NCBI GenBank assembly: GCA_004298725.1
Contig: SCQA01000138.1
Coordinates: 1-7,200, forward strand
Direction: 5' to 3'
From: a bacterium
GTDB taxonomy: Bacteria > Desulfobacterota > GWC2-55-46
DNA length: 7,200 bases
Shown piece by piece: positions 1 through 7,109 of this stretch; the stretch's first letter is position 1, and each line of letters starts with the position of its first letter. The position numbers and the translations under genes were made by a program. The notes beneath the pieces were generated by a model. The model made no database searches, had not been told where the DNA came from, and worked only from the letters and a program-made list of their open reading frames with translations.

Positions 1-60
1 CGGTTGCGCGTGAGGTTAGGTTCCCATCTCATTTTTATTTCGCACTGATAACGAAACCGC
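1..60 (+). other. Upstream margin of pyrK, no gene assigned
   Basis: This short stretch enters from outside the window. Two frames are open from the left edge: one closes with consecutive stops TGA TAA at 46-51, the other runs through and stops with TGA at 75-77, overlapping the start of pyrK by 17 bases. Either could be the tail of an upstream gene, but the 15 to 24 visible codons are not recognisable. I see no convincing -35/-10 pair and no good Shine-Dalgarno sequence before the pyrK ATG, which would suit translation coupled to an upstream gene, although this is only inference. Confidence 0.25.
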
Positions 61-894
61 ATGAAAAAATCACCTGACACCAAAGCCGTCGTACTTTACA
101 ATAAAGAAATTCTGCCCGGGTATTTTCTGCTTGGGCTTAAGTGGAAGGCCGCGAAAGCGGCGCCCGGGCAGTTTGTGATGCTTAGAACGTCCGGCGGCTT
201 TGACCCGCTTTTAAGGCGGCCTCTCGGCATTTACAGCGTGATTAACGCCGGAGGCAAGAAGACGTTTGGCGACGACGGCATAGAGCTTCTTTATAAAGTC
301 GTTGGAAAAGGCACCAAAATACTTTCGCAAAAAGTCAAGGGCGACGGCATTGACGTGCTTGGGCCTCTCGGCAACGGCTTTACGCTTAAAGCAGAGCATG
401 AAAATAAAAAGGTAATTCTTCTTTCCGGCGGCATGGGCATGGTGCCGCTTGTTTTTTTCGCAAAGGCGCTTGGAAGCGGCACGGCGCTATTTGGGTGCAG
501 GAGCAAGGCGGAGGTTCAGCTCGCGAGCGGTTTTAAGAAAAACGGCTGTAAGCTTCGCGTAGCCACCGAGGACGGAAGCGCCGGTGAAAAAGGCCTTGCT
601 ACAGACCTTTTGAAAGACGAGATTACGAATGATTCCGTCGTGTATGCCTGCGGCCCTGTTGCAATGCTTAAAGCGACGGCGGCTATCGCGGCAACCGTTG
701 GCGCCGTTTGTTTTGTTTCTCTTGAAAGGGCCATGGCCTGCGGCATAGGCGCGTGCCTTGGGTGTGCGGTCAAGTCGGGCAAGCATAGCGGCGTTTATGA
801 CCCGTCCGGAGTCATTGAAAACAGGGAATACAAGATGGTCTGCTCGGACGGACCTGTCTTTGACGGCGCGGATATAGACTGGGAGGCGTTTTGA
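61..894 (+). CDS. pyrK: Dihydroorotate dehydrogenase B, electron transfer subunit (PyrK)
   Basis: A 277-residue flavo-iron-sulfur subunit that passes electrons from the catalytic PyrD subunit, via its FAD and [2Fe-2S] centre, to NAD+ in the cytoplasm during de novo pyrimidine synthesis. An N-terminal ferredoxin-reductase-like FAD domain (about 1-110) carries the FAD motif RRPLGIYS at 52-59. The nucleotide-binding domain (about 115-215) has the glycine-rich motif SGGMGMVPL at 122-130 and YACGP at 195-199. The C-terminal iron-sulfur segment keeps all four expected cysteines, C227, C232, C235 and C261 (C-x4-C-x2-C-x25-C). Length is normal for the family (about 250-280). The ATG at 61 follows in-frame stops at 46-51, so the start cannot lie further upstream, although no clear ribosome binding site precedes it. 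The stop overlaps the start of pyrD, the usual PyrK-PyrD partner, which strongly supports the assignment over other ferredoxin-NADP reductase relatives. Confidence 0.95.
   Translation: MKKSPDTKAVVLYNKEILPGYFLLGLKWKAAKAAPGQFVMLRTSGGFDPLLRRPLGIYSVINAGGKKTFGDDGIELLYKVVGKGTKILSQKVKGDGIDVLGPLGNGFTLKAEHENKKVILLSGGMGMVPLVFFAKALGSGTALFGCRSKAEVQLASGFKKNGCKLRVATEDGSAGEKGLATDLLKDEITNDSVVYACGPVAMLKATAAIAATVGAVCFVSLERAMACGIGACLGCAVKSGKHSGVYDPSGVIENREYKMVCSDGPVFDGADIDWEAF
881..886 (+). promoter_or_regulatory. Ribosome binding site deciding the TTG start of pyrD
   Basis: GGGAGG lies four bases before the TTG at 891-893, inside the last codons of pyrK. It is a near-perfect Shine-Dalgarno sequence and supports TTG as the real start of pyrD rather than a downstream ATG or GTG. 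The TTG shares bases with the pyrK stop (TTGA), so the two subunits are probably translationally coupled. Confidence 0.75.
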
Positions 895-1829
895 AAAAGC
901 CCGCGAGAGTAAAGCTCAAGTCAAATCCTCTTGAGGTTGTAATAGCCGGAGTGAAGTTCAAAAATCCGGTTATGACGGCTTCAGGCACGTTCGGCTACGG
1001 CTCCGAATTCGCCGCGTACACGGATTTAAACAAGCTTGGCGCGATTGTCGTAAAAGGGCTTTCATTAAAGCCGAGGGCAGGCAACCCCGGCCCCCGTACC
1101 GTTGAAACTCCGTGCGGCATGTTAAACGCCATAGGGCTTCAAAATGTCGGCGTCGACGCTTTTATTAAAGATAAAATGCCGTTTTTAAGAGGCGTTGACA
1201 CACGCGTGATAGCCAATATATTCGGCGAAACAATTGACGAGTACGCCGAAGTGGCGCACAGGCTTGACAATTGCCCGGGGGTATCAGCCCTTGAAATAAA
1301 CATATCCTGCCCTAACGTGAAAAAAGGCGGCATAGTATTCGGCACGGACCCGCTTCAGGCATATGCCGTTGTTAAGGCAGTGAAAGACGCGGCACGTCTG
1401 CCGGTGATAACCAAACTTTCGCCTAATGTTACGGATATAAAGGTAATGGTGAAGGCTGTTGAAGACGCCGGAACCGACGCCATATCGCTGATAAACACGC
1501 TAACAGGCATGGCAATTGACGTTGAAAAGAGGAGGCCGTACCTTAAAAACGTTACCGGCGGCCTTTCCGGCCCGGCGATAAGGCCCGTGGCGGTAAGGCT
1601 TTGCTGGGAGGCGAAAAAGGTTGCGCGTGTGCCGCTTGTCGGCATGGGCGGCATAATGACGGCCTCGGACGCGCTTGAGTTTTTAATTGCCGGCGCGGAC
1701 GCGGTGCAGGTAGGAACCGCGAGTTTTGTGGACCCGGACGCGGCAGTTAAGATCGCCAGCGGCATTGCGGATTATCTTAAACGCCACGCCATGACGCTTG
1801 GCGAGCTTGTCGGTTCGATTAGGGTTTAA
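891..1829 (+). CDS. pyrD: Dihydroorotate dehydrogenase B, catalytic subunit (PyrD, class 1B)
   Basis: A 312-residue FMN enzyme that oxidises (S)-dihydroorotate to orotate, the fourth step of UMP synthesis, with PyrK as its partner. It is a soluble TIM-barrel protein of typical length (about 300-315). Visible landmarks are NPVMTASGTFGYG (25-37); VVKGLSLKPRAGNPGPR (53-69); GMLNAIGLQNVG (76-87); NISCPNVKKGG (137-147), containing the class 1 catalytic base C140, where class 2 enzymes have serine; the FMN/substrate lysine region ITKLSPNV (173-180); NTLTGMAID (202-210); and the FMN phosphate motifs TGGLSGPAIRP (222-232) and GMGGI (251-255). A cysteine base together with an adjacent pyrK identifies the NAD-linked 1B type rather than the fumarate-linked 1A type. 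Translation starts at TTG, overlapping the pyrK stop by three bases and preceded by GGGAGG. Confidence 0.96.
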   Translation: MKKPARVKLKSNPLEVVIAGVKFKNPVMTASGTFGYGSEFAAYTDLNKLGAIVVKGLSLKPRAGNPGPRTVETPCGMLNAIGLQNVGVDAFIKDKMPFLRGVDTRVIANIFGETIDEYAEVAHRLDNCPGVSALEINISCPNVKKGGIVFGTDPLQAYAVVKAVKDAARLPVITKLSPNVTDIKVMVKAVEDAGTDAISLINTLTGMAIDVEKRRPYLKNVTGGLSGPAIRPVAVRLCWEAKKVARVPLVGMGGIMTASDALEFLIAGADAVQVGTASFVDPDAAVKIASGIADYLKRHAMTLGELVGSIRV

Positions 1830-1842
1830 TGAATTCGATTTG

Positions 1843-1881
1843 GCTACGTTAGTTGCTATTGATTGCGTAGCTGATTATTTT
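1843..1881 (+). terminator. Possible weak terminator after pyrD
   Basis: GCTACG (1843-1848) and CGTAGC (1866-1871) form a six-pair stem with a 17-base loop, followed by the T-rich stretch TGATTATTTT (1872-1881). The stem is short, the loop long and the T-run broken, so this is a weak candidate for rho-independent termination of pyrKD. Its right arm shares base 1871 with a second inverted repeat, CTGATTAT (1871-1878) with ATAATCAG (1908-1915), which could form instead and might serve either strand in this convergent gap. Confidence 0.25.
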
Positions 1882-1916
1882 GCGTGCTGTGTTCGTCCGT
1901 GCATATTATAATCAGT

Positions 1917-1948
1917 TGCAGAGACAGGTTTGAATCCCGCCTCTACCC
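1917..1948 (+). other. tRNA 3'-end-like fragment (possible degenerate tRNA or integration scar)
   Basis: Bases 1928-1938 (GGTTTGAATCC) match the tRNA T-arm consensus GGTTCGAATCC at all but one position, and the following CTCTACC then CATCA sits where an acceptor strand and 3' end would be. No matching 5' acceptor half, D arm or anticodon arm is visible upstream. The T stem would also carry two mismatches, so it is not an intact tRNA. It lies just past the stop of the leftward HD-GYP gene. It may be a remnant or a chance match. Confidence 0.25.
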
Positions 1949-1949
1949 A

Positions 1950-4469
1950 TCAAACAGGACCGGCATTATCGGTAGGTTGCAAGCCGTTGGTTGTTTTAAG
2001 AAAGGCCTCAACAATGGACGGGTCGAACTGTATGCCTGAGAACTTTTTAAGTTCCGCAATAATGGCATCAAAAGACCTGCCTTTTCTGTACGGCCTGTCC
2101 GCGGCCATTGCGTCAACCGTGTCCGCCACTTTAAGTATTCTCGCCATAAGCGGAATATCGTCGCCTTTAAGTTTTTCAGGGTAGCCGTTTCCGTCGTAGA
2201 ATTCATGGTGATATTTAACGCCCGGTATTATGTCTTCAAGCTGTTTTATCGGCGCGAGTATTGCGGCCCCTTGCGCCGGGTGTTGTTGCATTATCGCTAA
2301 TTCTTCGTCCGTTAGCCTTCCGGGTTTGTTGAGTATGGTCTCGTAAGTGCCAAGCTTTCCCACGTCATGCAAAAGTCCGGCTATTTCAAGGCGTTTAAGC
2401 CGTTCATCTTCCAGTCCGATTGTTTTGGCAATCTTCAGCGCGTAGCTTGTAACCCTTTCGGAATGGCCCATTGTCCAAGGGCTTTTCGCGTCAATGGCGT
2501 TTGAAAGCGCCCTGACCGTGCCTATGAAGAGGTCTTCAAGGTCTTTAAGCGTTTTTGTGTGCTCAAGCGCCACGCCTATCTGCGCGGAGAGGTTTTTAAG
2601 CGTGGAGAGGTCGTCGGGGGTAAATGCCGAAGCCCGTCGCGCTCCGGCGTGCAATACGCCGGTAACCTCGCCTTTTACCACAAACGGTATCCTGAGTAGC
2701 GTAAGAAAGCCGTCGCTTAGAATTCTTTTTTCAAGCGGCAGGGACGCGCCGGCCTCTTTCAAATTCGCAATGTATTCTGTTCTGCCGGTGTTTAGAATAT
2801 TCGTCAGAGTAGTCTCTGAAAAAGGTATGAAGTCGCCTACTTTGTAGCTTGCAAGCCCGAACCCGGCTTTTACGAACCAGCCGCCTTTTTTCCTGTCCGC
2901 TATGTTGACGGCGGTCCTGTCGCAGGCAACAACCTGCGGAATGAGCCTGACAACGGTTTCAAGTATCTCCTGCGGCTCTAAGGAAGACAAAATGTTTCTG
3001 TCTATGTTGTTCATCACCTGTATGGTCTCTACTTTGTGCGAAAGCTCCATTGTCTTGTCAAGCGCTTTTTTGTAAAGCCGCGCCTCTTCAAGGGAGACTG
3101 AAATCTGCTGGCCTATGCCGCGCAGTAATTCCTTGTCCCTTTGGGCGATGTCTGTTTTCGCTTTGGGGTTTGTTCTGCCGCATACGCATACTATAAGCCC
3201 AAGGTAGCCATCCCTGCCGGCAATAGGCAAAACGGCAAGGGTGCCGGCATCCTCTAACCAGTTGTAATGGCCTCCGAGCGGTTCTTCTTCAGAACCGGTT
3301 TCCAATTTAATTTCACCTATGCCGTTATTGTCAACGGCCTTTTTAACCATCAGCGCCGCGCTTTTAACAAGCTCGGTCATAAAGAAAGATATCTGAGCGT
3401 GGCTTATGCCTTCGGCGCGGCACGGCCTGAAGATTGCCGCCTCGTCGTCCCACAGGTAAGACAGCACGCAGTCGCACTTCAGTATCTGTTTTACGCAGGC
3501 AACCACCTGCCCCATTAGCTTTTCAGTATCCGTTGTGCTTGCCGTGGCGTTGGCTATCATAAGCAGGTGCTTTGTAAGCGCGGCTTCATTCGCTATCTTT
3601 TCTTCGGATTCTTTTTGAAACGTAAGGTCGCGGAAGATTCCGAATATAAGCCGCTTGTCGCCGATAACAAGCGGGTGCGCGGATATGAACACAGGCACAA
3701 GCTTGCCGTCTTTTCTTATTACTTCGCCCTCGTAATCAGCCCCGCGCCCTTTTTTCACATGCGTGGCGAAATGTTTTTCGTACTCCGCGGTTTTTTCAGC
3801 CGGGTGGAGTTGGCTGAAGTGCATGCCTATTATCTCCTGCACCGGTCTGCCGAGAAGAATTTCAGCGGGCTTATTGGATTCAATTATCAAGCCGGTATCA
3901 GATTCGGCCAGAAACGCGGCGTCGTTTAAGTTGTCATAGAGCGTTTTGTACCTGTATTCGGATTCCTTAAGCGCCGTCTCCTCGGCTTTTTTCTCGGTGA
4001 TGTCTTCGATGATATGCACGTAGTTGACGTTATCCGAATTGATTGCCAACGGAAAGCCGGTTACTCTGTAAAACTTGTTCTGGTAAGCCATCTCTTCGGA
4101 CCAACGCTTCTGTTCATCTGATATTGTTTTTTCAGTTTCAAGGGTCGCGCACATTTTAAACGGCGTTCCGGTCTTTGGAAAGACGTCATAGTAAAGCTTG
4201 CCCATCATGTCGTTAAAATCCATGCCGGCGGCGCGGCCGTAGGCGCTGTTGCACCTGATTATTTTAAAGTCTCTGTCATGGATTAAGATGGCGTCCGGAA
4301 TTGCGTCGAATGTCGCTTCCCATTCCTTTTTTCCTTTTGACACGGCTTCGGTGGTTTCCTCGAGGTCTTCAAGCAAATAGAGCATGGCCCTGCGCTCATT
4401 CTCCGCGTCGGTTAAGTCAGCGGGGCGGGCAAAGTCAGGCGTGTTATTGTGCGTGTCGTTTTTCTTCAT
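1950..4469 (-). CDS. PAS-PAS-GAF-GAF-HD-GYP sensor phosphodiesterase
   Basis: An 839-residue soluble multi-sensor protein predicted to hydrolyse cyclic di-GMP to pGpG/GMP under control of ligands bound by its N-terminal domains. Order: a charged N-terminal helix with ERRAMLYLLEDLEE (25-38); PAS1 (about 47-160); PAS2 (about 168-288); GAF1 (about 298-465); GAF2 (about 485-640); HD-GYP (about 645-826). The output domain looks active. It has H669 in GHSERV, the HD pair H701-D702 in HDVGK, H730 in QQHPAQG, the signature HHEFYDGNGYP (754-764) with an intact GYP, and ADTVDAM (782-788) followed by RPYR (792-795). No transmembrane segment or receiver domain is present. The ATG overlaps the stop of the upstream PAS gene (ATGA), with GGAA five bases before the start, so it is co-translated as the third gene of a leftward operon. 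It is the only recognisable output enzyme of that operon. Which signals its sensor domains detect cannot be read from the sequence. Confidence 0.9.
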   Translation of the reverse strand: MKKNDTHNNTPDFARPADLTDAENERRAMLYLLEDLEETTEAVSKGKKEWEATFDAIPDAILIHDRDFKIIRCNSAYGRAAGMDFNDMMGKLYYDVFPKTGTPFKMCATLETEKTISDEQKRWSEEMAYQNKFYRVTGFPLAINSDNVNYVHIIEDITEKKAEETALKESEYRYKTLYDNLNDAAFLAESDTGLIIESNKPAEILLGRPVQEIIGMHFSQLHPAEKTAEYEKHFATHVKKGRGADYEGEVIRKDGKLVPVFISAHPLVIGDKRLIFGIFRDLTFQKESEEKIANEAALTKHLLMIANATASTTDTEKLMGQVVACVKQILKCDCVLSYLWDDEAAIFRPCRAEGISHAQISFFMTELVKSAALMVKKAVDNNGIGEIKLETGSEEEPLGGHYNWLEDAGTLAVLPIAGRDGYLGLIVCVCGRTNPKAKTDIAQRDKELLRGIGQQISVSLEEARLYKKALDKTMELSHKVETIQVMNNIDRNILSSLEPQEILETVVRLIPQVVACDRTAVNIADRKKGGWFVKAGFGLASYKVGDFIPFSETTLTNILNTGRTEYIANLKEAGASLPLEKRILSDGFLTLLRIPFVVKGEVTGVLHAGARRASAFTPDDLSTLKNLSAQIGVALEHTKTLKDLEDLFIGTVRALSNAIDAKSPWTMGHSERVTSYALKIAKTIGLEDERLKRLEIAGLLHDVGKLGTYETILNKPGRLTDEELAIMQQHPAQGAAILAPIKQLEDIIPGVKYHHEFYDGNGYPEKLKGDDIPLMARILKVADTVDAMAADRPYRKGRSFDAIIAELKKFSGIQFDPSIVEAFLKTTNGLQPTDNAGPV

Positions 4470-5539
4470 GTCTTTTCCGGCTTTTTCCGCTCAAGCGTGG
4501 AAATCTTAGCTCTTAATTCGCGTATTTCTTTTCGCAGATCTTCCATTTTCACTTCTCTGTTTATCATGAACTTGTTTAATTTATTAAGTTCATCAATGCG
4601 CTCTTGCAGGCTTATTTCAAGTCTTTTACGCTCGGTAATGTCCCGTATGATGGCGGTAAAGTGCCACATATCGTTATTTTTACTGGCTGAAAGGCTCATT
4701 TCCGCCTGAAATGTCGAGCCGTCTTTTTTCAAGGCCTCTATTTCGGTTATCTTGCCTATAAGCACCGGTTTTTCGCTTTGAACAAACCGCGCGATGGCGG
4801 TTCTGTGCATTTCTCTTTGGTCATCAGGAATTATAATGTCAAGGCTCATATTAAAGGCTTCTTCAGTGGTGTAGCCGAACATCTTTTCCGCCGCCACGTT
4901 CCATATGGTTATTTTATTTAAGTCGTCACAACTGACGATGGCGTCAAGCGCGGCGTCAACAATGCCCTTGTACTTTTGCGCGATTTTTGCGGTTTCGGCG
5001 TGTGCCACGCGCAGTTCGTCGGAAAGGGTTATGGCGTTATGTTGTTCTTCGCTTAAATGGACGAGCTTTAGGTTTATTAACTCTCCGTCGGCGCGGTGTT
5101 TTACTTCATTTTTTTCCAATTTTAAATCAAGGTCGAACTTGGAATTCAAGGCGTACTCCAACATGTTGTAGCACGGGCAGGCTTTGGTGCCGTCCGTGCC
5201 GCTGTGCAAGGCGCAAAGGCTTGAGCCGATTATTGCACAGCCTTTTTCGCGGACTTCATAATAAGCGCCATCGCCATCCTTTTCCGTTAAAAGCGTGGCG
5301 TGTGCTTCCTCGAAAAAGCCGTGTTTGGTAAGGTAATCGTATATGGCGTTGATGGTTTCGGCTGGAGTATCCTTGATAAGGTCAATGCCCTCGGTTTTGA
5401 GCTTATCAATGGCGGCTCTTCCGGCCTCGCGGAAGACGTAGGGCGCGTCATTGCCGAATACCGCAGTGGCGCCTTTAAACAGCGCCCAGTTCCAGAGGTT
5501 TATGATTTTAAAGAATTCCGCTAAAGCGTCGTTTTGCAT
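4466..5539 (-). CDS. Cys-rich N-terminal domain plus PAS sensor protein without output domain
   Basis: A 357-residue soluble protein. The first ~160 residues form an alpha/beta domain I do not firmly recognise. It holds cysteines C101, C109, C121 and C123 (GCAIIGSSLC, then ACPCYNMLEYAL) plus H112 and H149, suggesting a metal, iron-sulfur or thiol site. The fold vaguely recalls V4R/4-vinyl-reductase-like or ATC-hydrolase-like small-molecule domains, a weak resemblance. A PAS domain follows (about 184-304), ending in FTAIIRDITERKRLE. The protein finishes with a coiled-coil tail (about 308-351) containing REVKMEDLRKEIREL. No kinase, GGDEF, EAL or HD domain is present, so it probably signals by protein contact. 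The frame is open back to 5596, but the ATG at 5539 has a canonical AAGGAG six bases upstream, whereas the longer reading would translate part of a palindromic repeat. The stop overlaps the HD-GYP start (ATGA), which makes the two products likely partners. Confidence 0.85.
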   Translation of the reverse strand: MQNDALAEFFKIINLWNWALFKGATAVFGNDAPYVFREAGRAAIDKLKTEGIDLIKDTPAETINAIYDYLTKHGFFEEAHATLLTEKDGDGAYYEVREKGCAIIGSSLCALHSGTDGTKACPCYNMLEYALNSKFDLDLKLEKNEVKHRADGELINLKLVHLSEEQHNAITLSDELRVAHAETAKIAQKYKGIVDAALDAIVSCDDLNKITIWNVAAEKMFGYTTEEAFNMSLDIIIPDDQREMHRTAIARFVQSEKPVLIGKITEIEALKKDGSTFQAEMSLSASKNNDMWHFTAIIRDITERKRLEISLQERIDELNKLNKFMINREVKMEDLRKEIRELRAKISTLERKKPEKT

Positions 5540-5545
5540 CGTCTG

Positions 5546-5551
5546 CTCCTT
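5546..5551 (-). promoter_or_regulatory. Ribosome binding site fixing the start at 5539
   Basis: On the minus strand AAGGAG is followed by six bases (CAGACG) and the ATG at 5539-5537. It is the best Shine-Dalgarno sequence of the leftward operon and argues against the ATG 19 codons upstream at 5596. It sits a few bases from AAAATGCA (5557-5564 on the plus strand), one arm of an inverted repeat in the leader, so RNA folding there could affect its accessibility. Confidence 0.8.
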
Positions 5552-5568
5552 GATGTAAAATGCAGTTC

Positions 5569-5661
5569 GTAGCGCGAGGCTCATGCCGGGTTGCATTTTC
5601 GGTTAGCCTCGTATTTTTGCTCGCCTGAAATGCAACAGGCGAGGCGACCGCCTCGCACTAC
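5569..5661. repeat. Nested palindromic element (REP/MITE-like) between the two PAS genes
   Basis: The ends form an inverted repeat: GTAGCGCGAGGC (5569-5580) against GCCTCGCACTAC (5650-5661), 11 of 12 pairing. Inside are several perfect arms: GCGAGGCG/CGCCTCGC (5639-5646 and 5649-5656), CTCGCCTG/CAGGCGAG (5620-5627 and 5636-5643), TTGCATTT/AAATGCAA (5591-5598 and 5628-5635) and CGAGGCT/AGCCTCG (5575-5581 and 5605-5611). Several of these are mutually exclusive, so the RNA could adopt alternative folds. Compact intergenic palindromes with GC-rich arms are typical of REP/BIME or tiny non-autonomous elements. No transposase or second copy is visible here. It occupies most of the gap between two same-strand genes, where it could attenuate transcription or stabilise mRNA (inference). 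Confidence 0.7.
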
Positions 5662-5666
5662 ATTAT

Positions 5667-6997
5667 TCACGCGCCGAGCATGCTGGTTTTCAAGGCCTGT
5701 TCAAGCGCCTTTATCTTATCCCGCAGTTCTTTCATGCGTACTTCGCGTTGAAGAGTGGCTTTCCTGAACCTCTCAAGTTCGTTGACCCTCTCAGCTAATT
5801 TTTCTTCAGCTGATTTTATCGCGGTGATGTCTCTGCTGAAGCCGAGCACGCCCGTAATTATGCCGTTATTTTTGATAGGCGTGATTGTTGCGATAATTGA
5901 ATATATTTCGCCATTCTTTTTTAAAACCGTTGTTTCGTATGTTGCTTCTTCTCCATTAAGCGCTTTTTGCATGGCCGCCTCTACCACTGGCAGGTCATTT
6001 ATAGGAATAAGAGGTTGATATGACTTGCCAACCAATTCGTCAAGCGTATAGTTAAGCGCGTTTTCTGTGCGTTTGTTGATGAAGGTGATGTTGCCGGAGG
6101 TGTCAAGAGTCCAGATATGTTCGCTTGAAAGCTCAATTATTTGGCGGTACTTTTCTTCAGACTTCGCCAGCTCTTTTGTCCTTTCAGCTATTTTTTCTTC
6201 AAGTTGTGAGTATGACTTTTCCAGCGCGCCGGACATTTTATTGATGTCATGGGCAAGGTTTGAAAGCTCGTCGTTGGTATTCAGTTCTATGTTGCCTCTA
6301 AACGCGCCGCCTGCAATGGCTGACGTTTCTTTTTGAAGCGTTCTAATCGCTTTTGTAAATCTGTTTGAATATAAAAAGGCAAAGAACACGCCTGTAATCG
6401 CAACGATAATGGAACTCAGTATTGTTACCGTAAGCTGGCGGTGCGTTGTGGCTGTTAAGTTTGCCTCAGCATGAGTAAATTGAATTAGTTCAAGCCGTTG
6501 CCATTCATCAAGCCGGCTTACAGCAGGGTAGCCGTATTTATAGTCCATCTCCTCCATTAAATTTAAGGCTGTTTTGTTGCCTACAGGGTTTTTGATTTGA
6601 AATATTCTTAGGCTTGTTGTCTTGATGTTTTTCCAGTCTGAAATTAACTCATTTTTGAAGTTAAACTCACCGTCCACATCATGTTTTTCTTCTTTGTCAG
6701 CTAATGAAAGCCGTATACTTGCTATATGCCGCTCCATCTCGCTTGAGATTTTCTTGAAGTTTTTAAGATATGCTATGTTGCCGGTAATAATGTAATCGTT
6801 AGCTGGCATCAGCGTTTTGATTAAAGTAAGCTGGATGTTTGAGACAAGCTGAAGTTCATTATGCTTATATCTTAAGTTATCTATTTCAAGATTAATCTTA
6901 TGCTCGTTGTAAACGGTTAAGATTGTGAAAATAGCAAGCGGAACGAGCATGGCAAGAAGCGCCAGCATTAGTTTTTTGCGTATGCCAAGAGGTGGTC

Positions 6998-7001
<4 letters not shown>
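5667..7001 (-). CDS. Membrane-anchored HAMP-PAS sensor without output domain
   Basis: A 444-residue inner-membrane sensor when started at the ATG at 7001. A positive N-terminus (RPPLGIRKK) leads into TM1 (about 11-31). A helical periplasmic domain follows (about 32-190) in the style of CHASE3/four-helix-bundle sensors; NDYIITGNIAYLKNF at 68-82 resembles the family's DYLLTGD-type signature. TM2 (about 191-212), a HAMP linker (about 213-266), a coiled coil, and a PAS domain (about 283-395, ending in GFSRDITAIK) come next. The C-terminal coiled-coil tail (about 398-436) contains REVRMKELRDKIKAL, shared with the next gene. No kinase, methyl-accepting or cyclase domain follows, so it is an input module needing a partner. 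A longer reading from the ATG at 7109 (480 residues) would add a Glu-Arg repeat encoded by the adjacent dinucleotide tract; that ATG has no Shine-Dalgarno sequence and the extension breaks the signal-anchor pattern, so I prefer 7001. It is probably the first gene of the leftward operon. Confidence 0.82.
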
Positions 7002-7054
<53 letters not shown>

Positions 7055-7109
7055 ATTTCCAACCCTTCCGTGATGAATGACTAATCAATAAATCTGCGTG
7101 GTCAGCCAT

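Noticed and set aside
487..786. Minus-strand open frames inside pyrK
   Set aside because: Two overlapping antisense frames lie opposite the PyrK nucleotide-binding and iron-sulfur regions; neither has recognisable content.
1355..1765. Minus-strand open frame of 136 codons inside pyrD
   Set aside because: It is antisense to conserved FMN-binding motifs of PyrD and has no ribosome binding site. It reflects codon composition of the real gene.
1930..2184. Plus-strand open frame over the 3' end of the HD-GYP gene
   Set aside because: It lies opposite a clear HD-GYP domain with conserved motifs; its product is low-complexity Ser/Ala-rich and resembles nothing. It is a frame shadow.
5540..5596. 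Longer N-terminus (ATG at 5596) for the Cys-PAS protein
   Set aside because: The extra 19 codons overlap the palindromic element and lack a Shine-Dalgarno sequence, while the ATG at 5539 has an ideal AAGGAG six bases upstream.
5569..5661. CRISPR array or canonical terminator in the palindromic gap
   Set aside because: There are no regularly spaced direct repeats with unique spacers. The arms are inverted and nested, and no clean T-run follows the strongest hairpin (5639-5656) on either strand.
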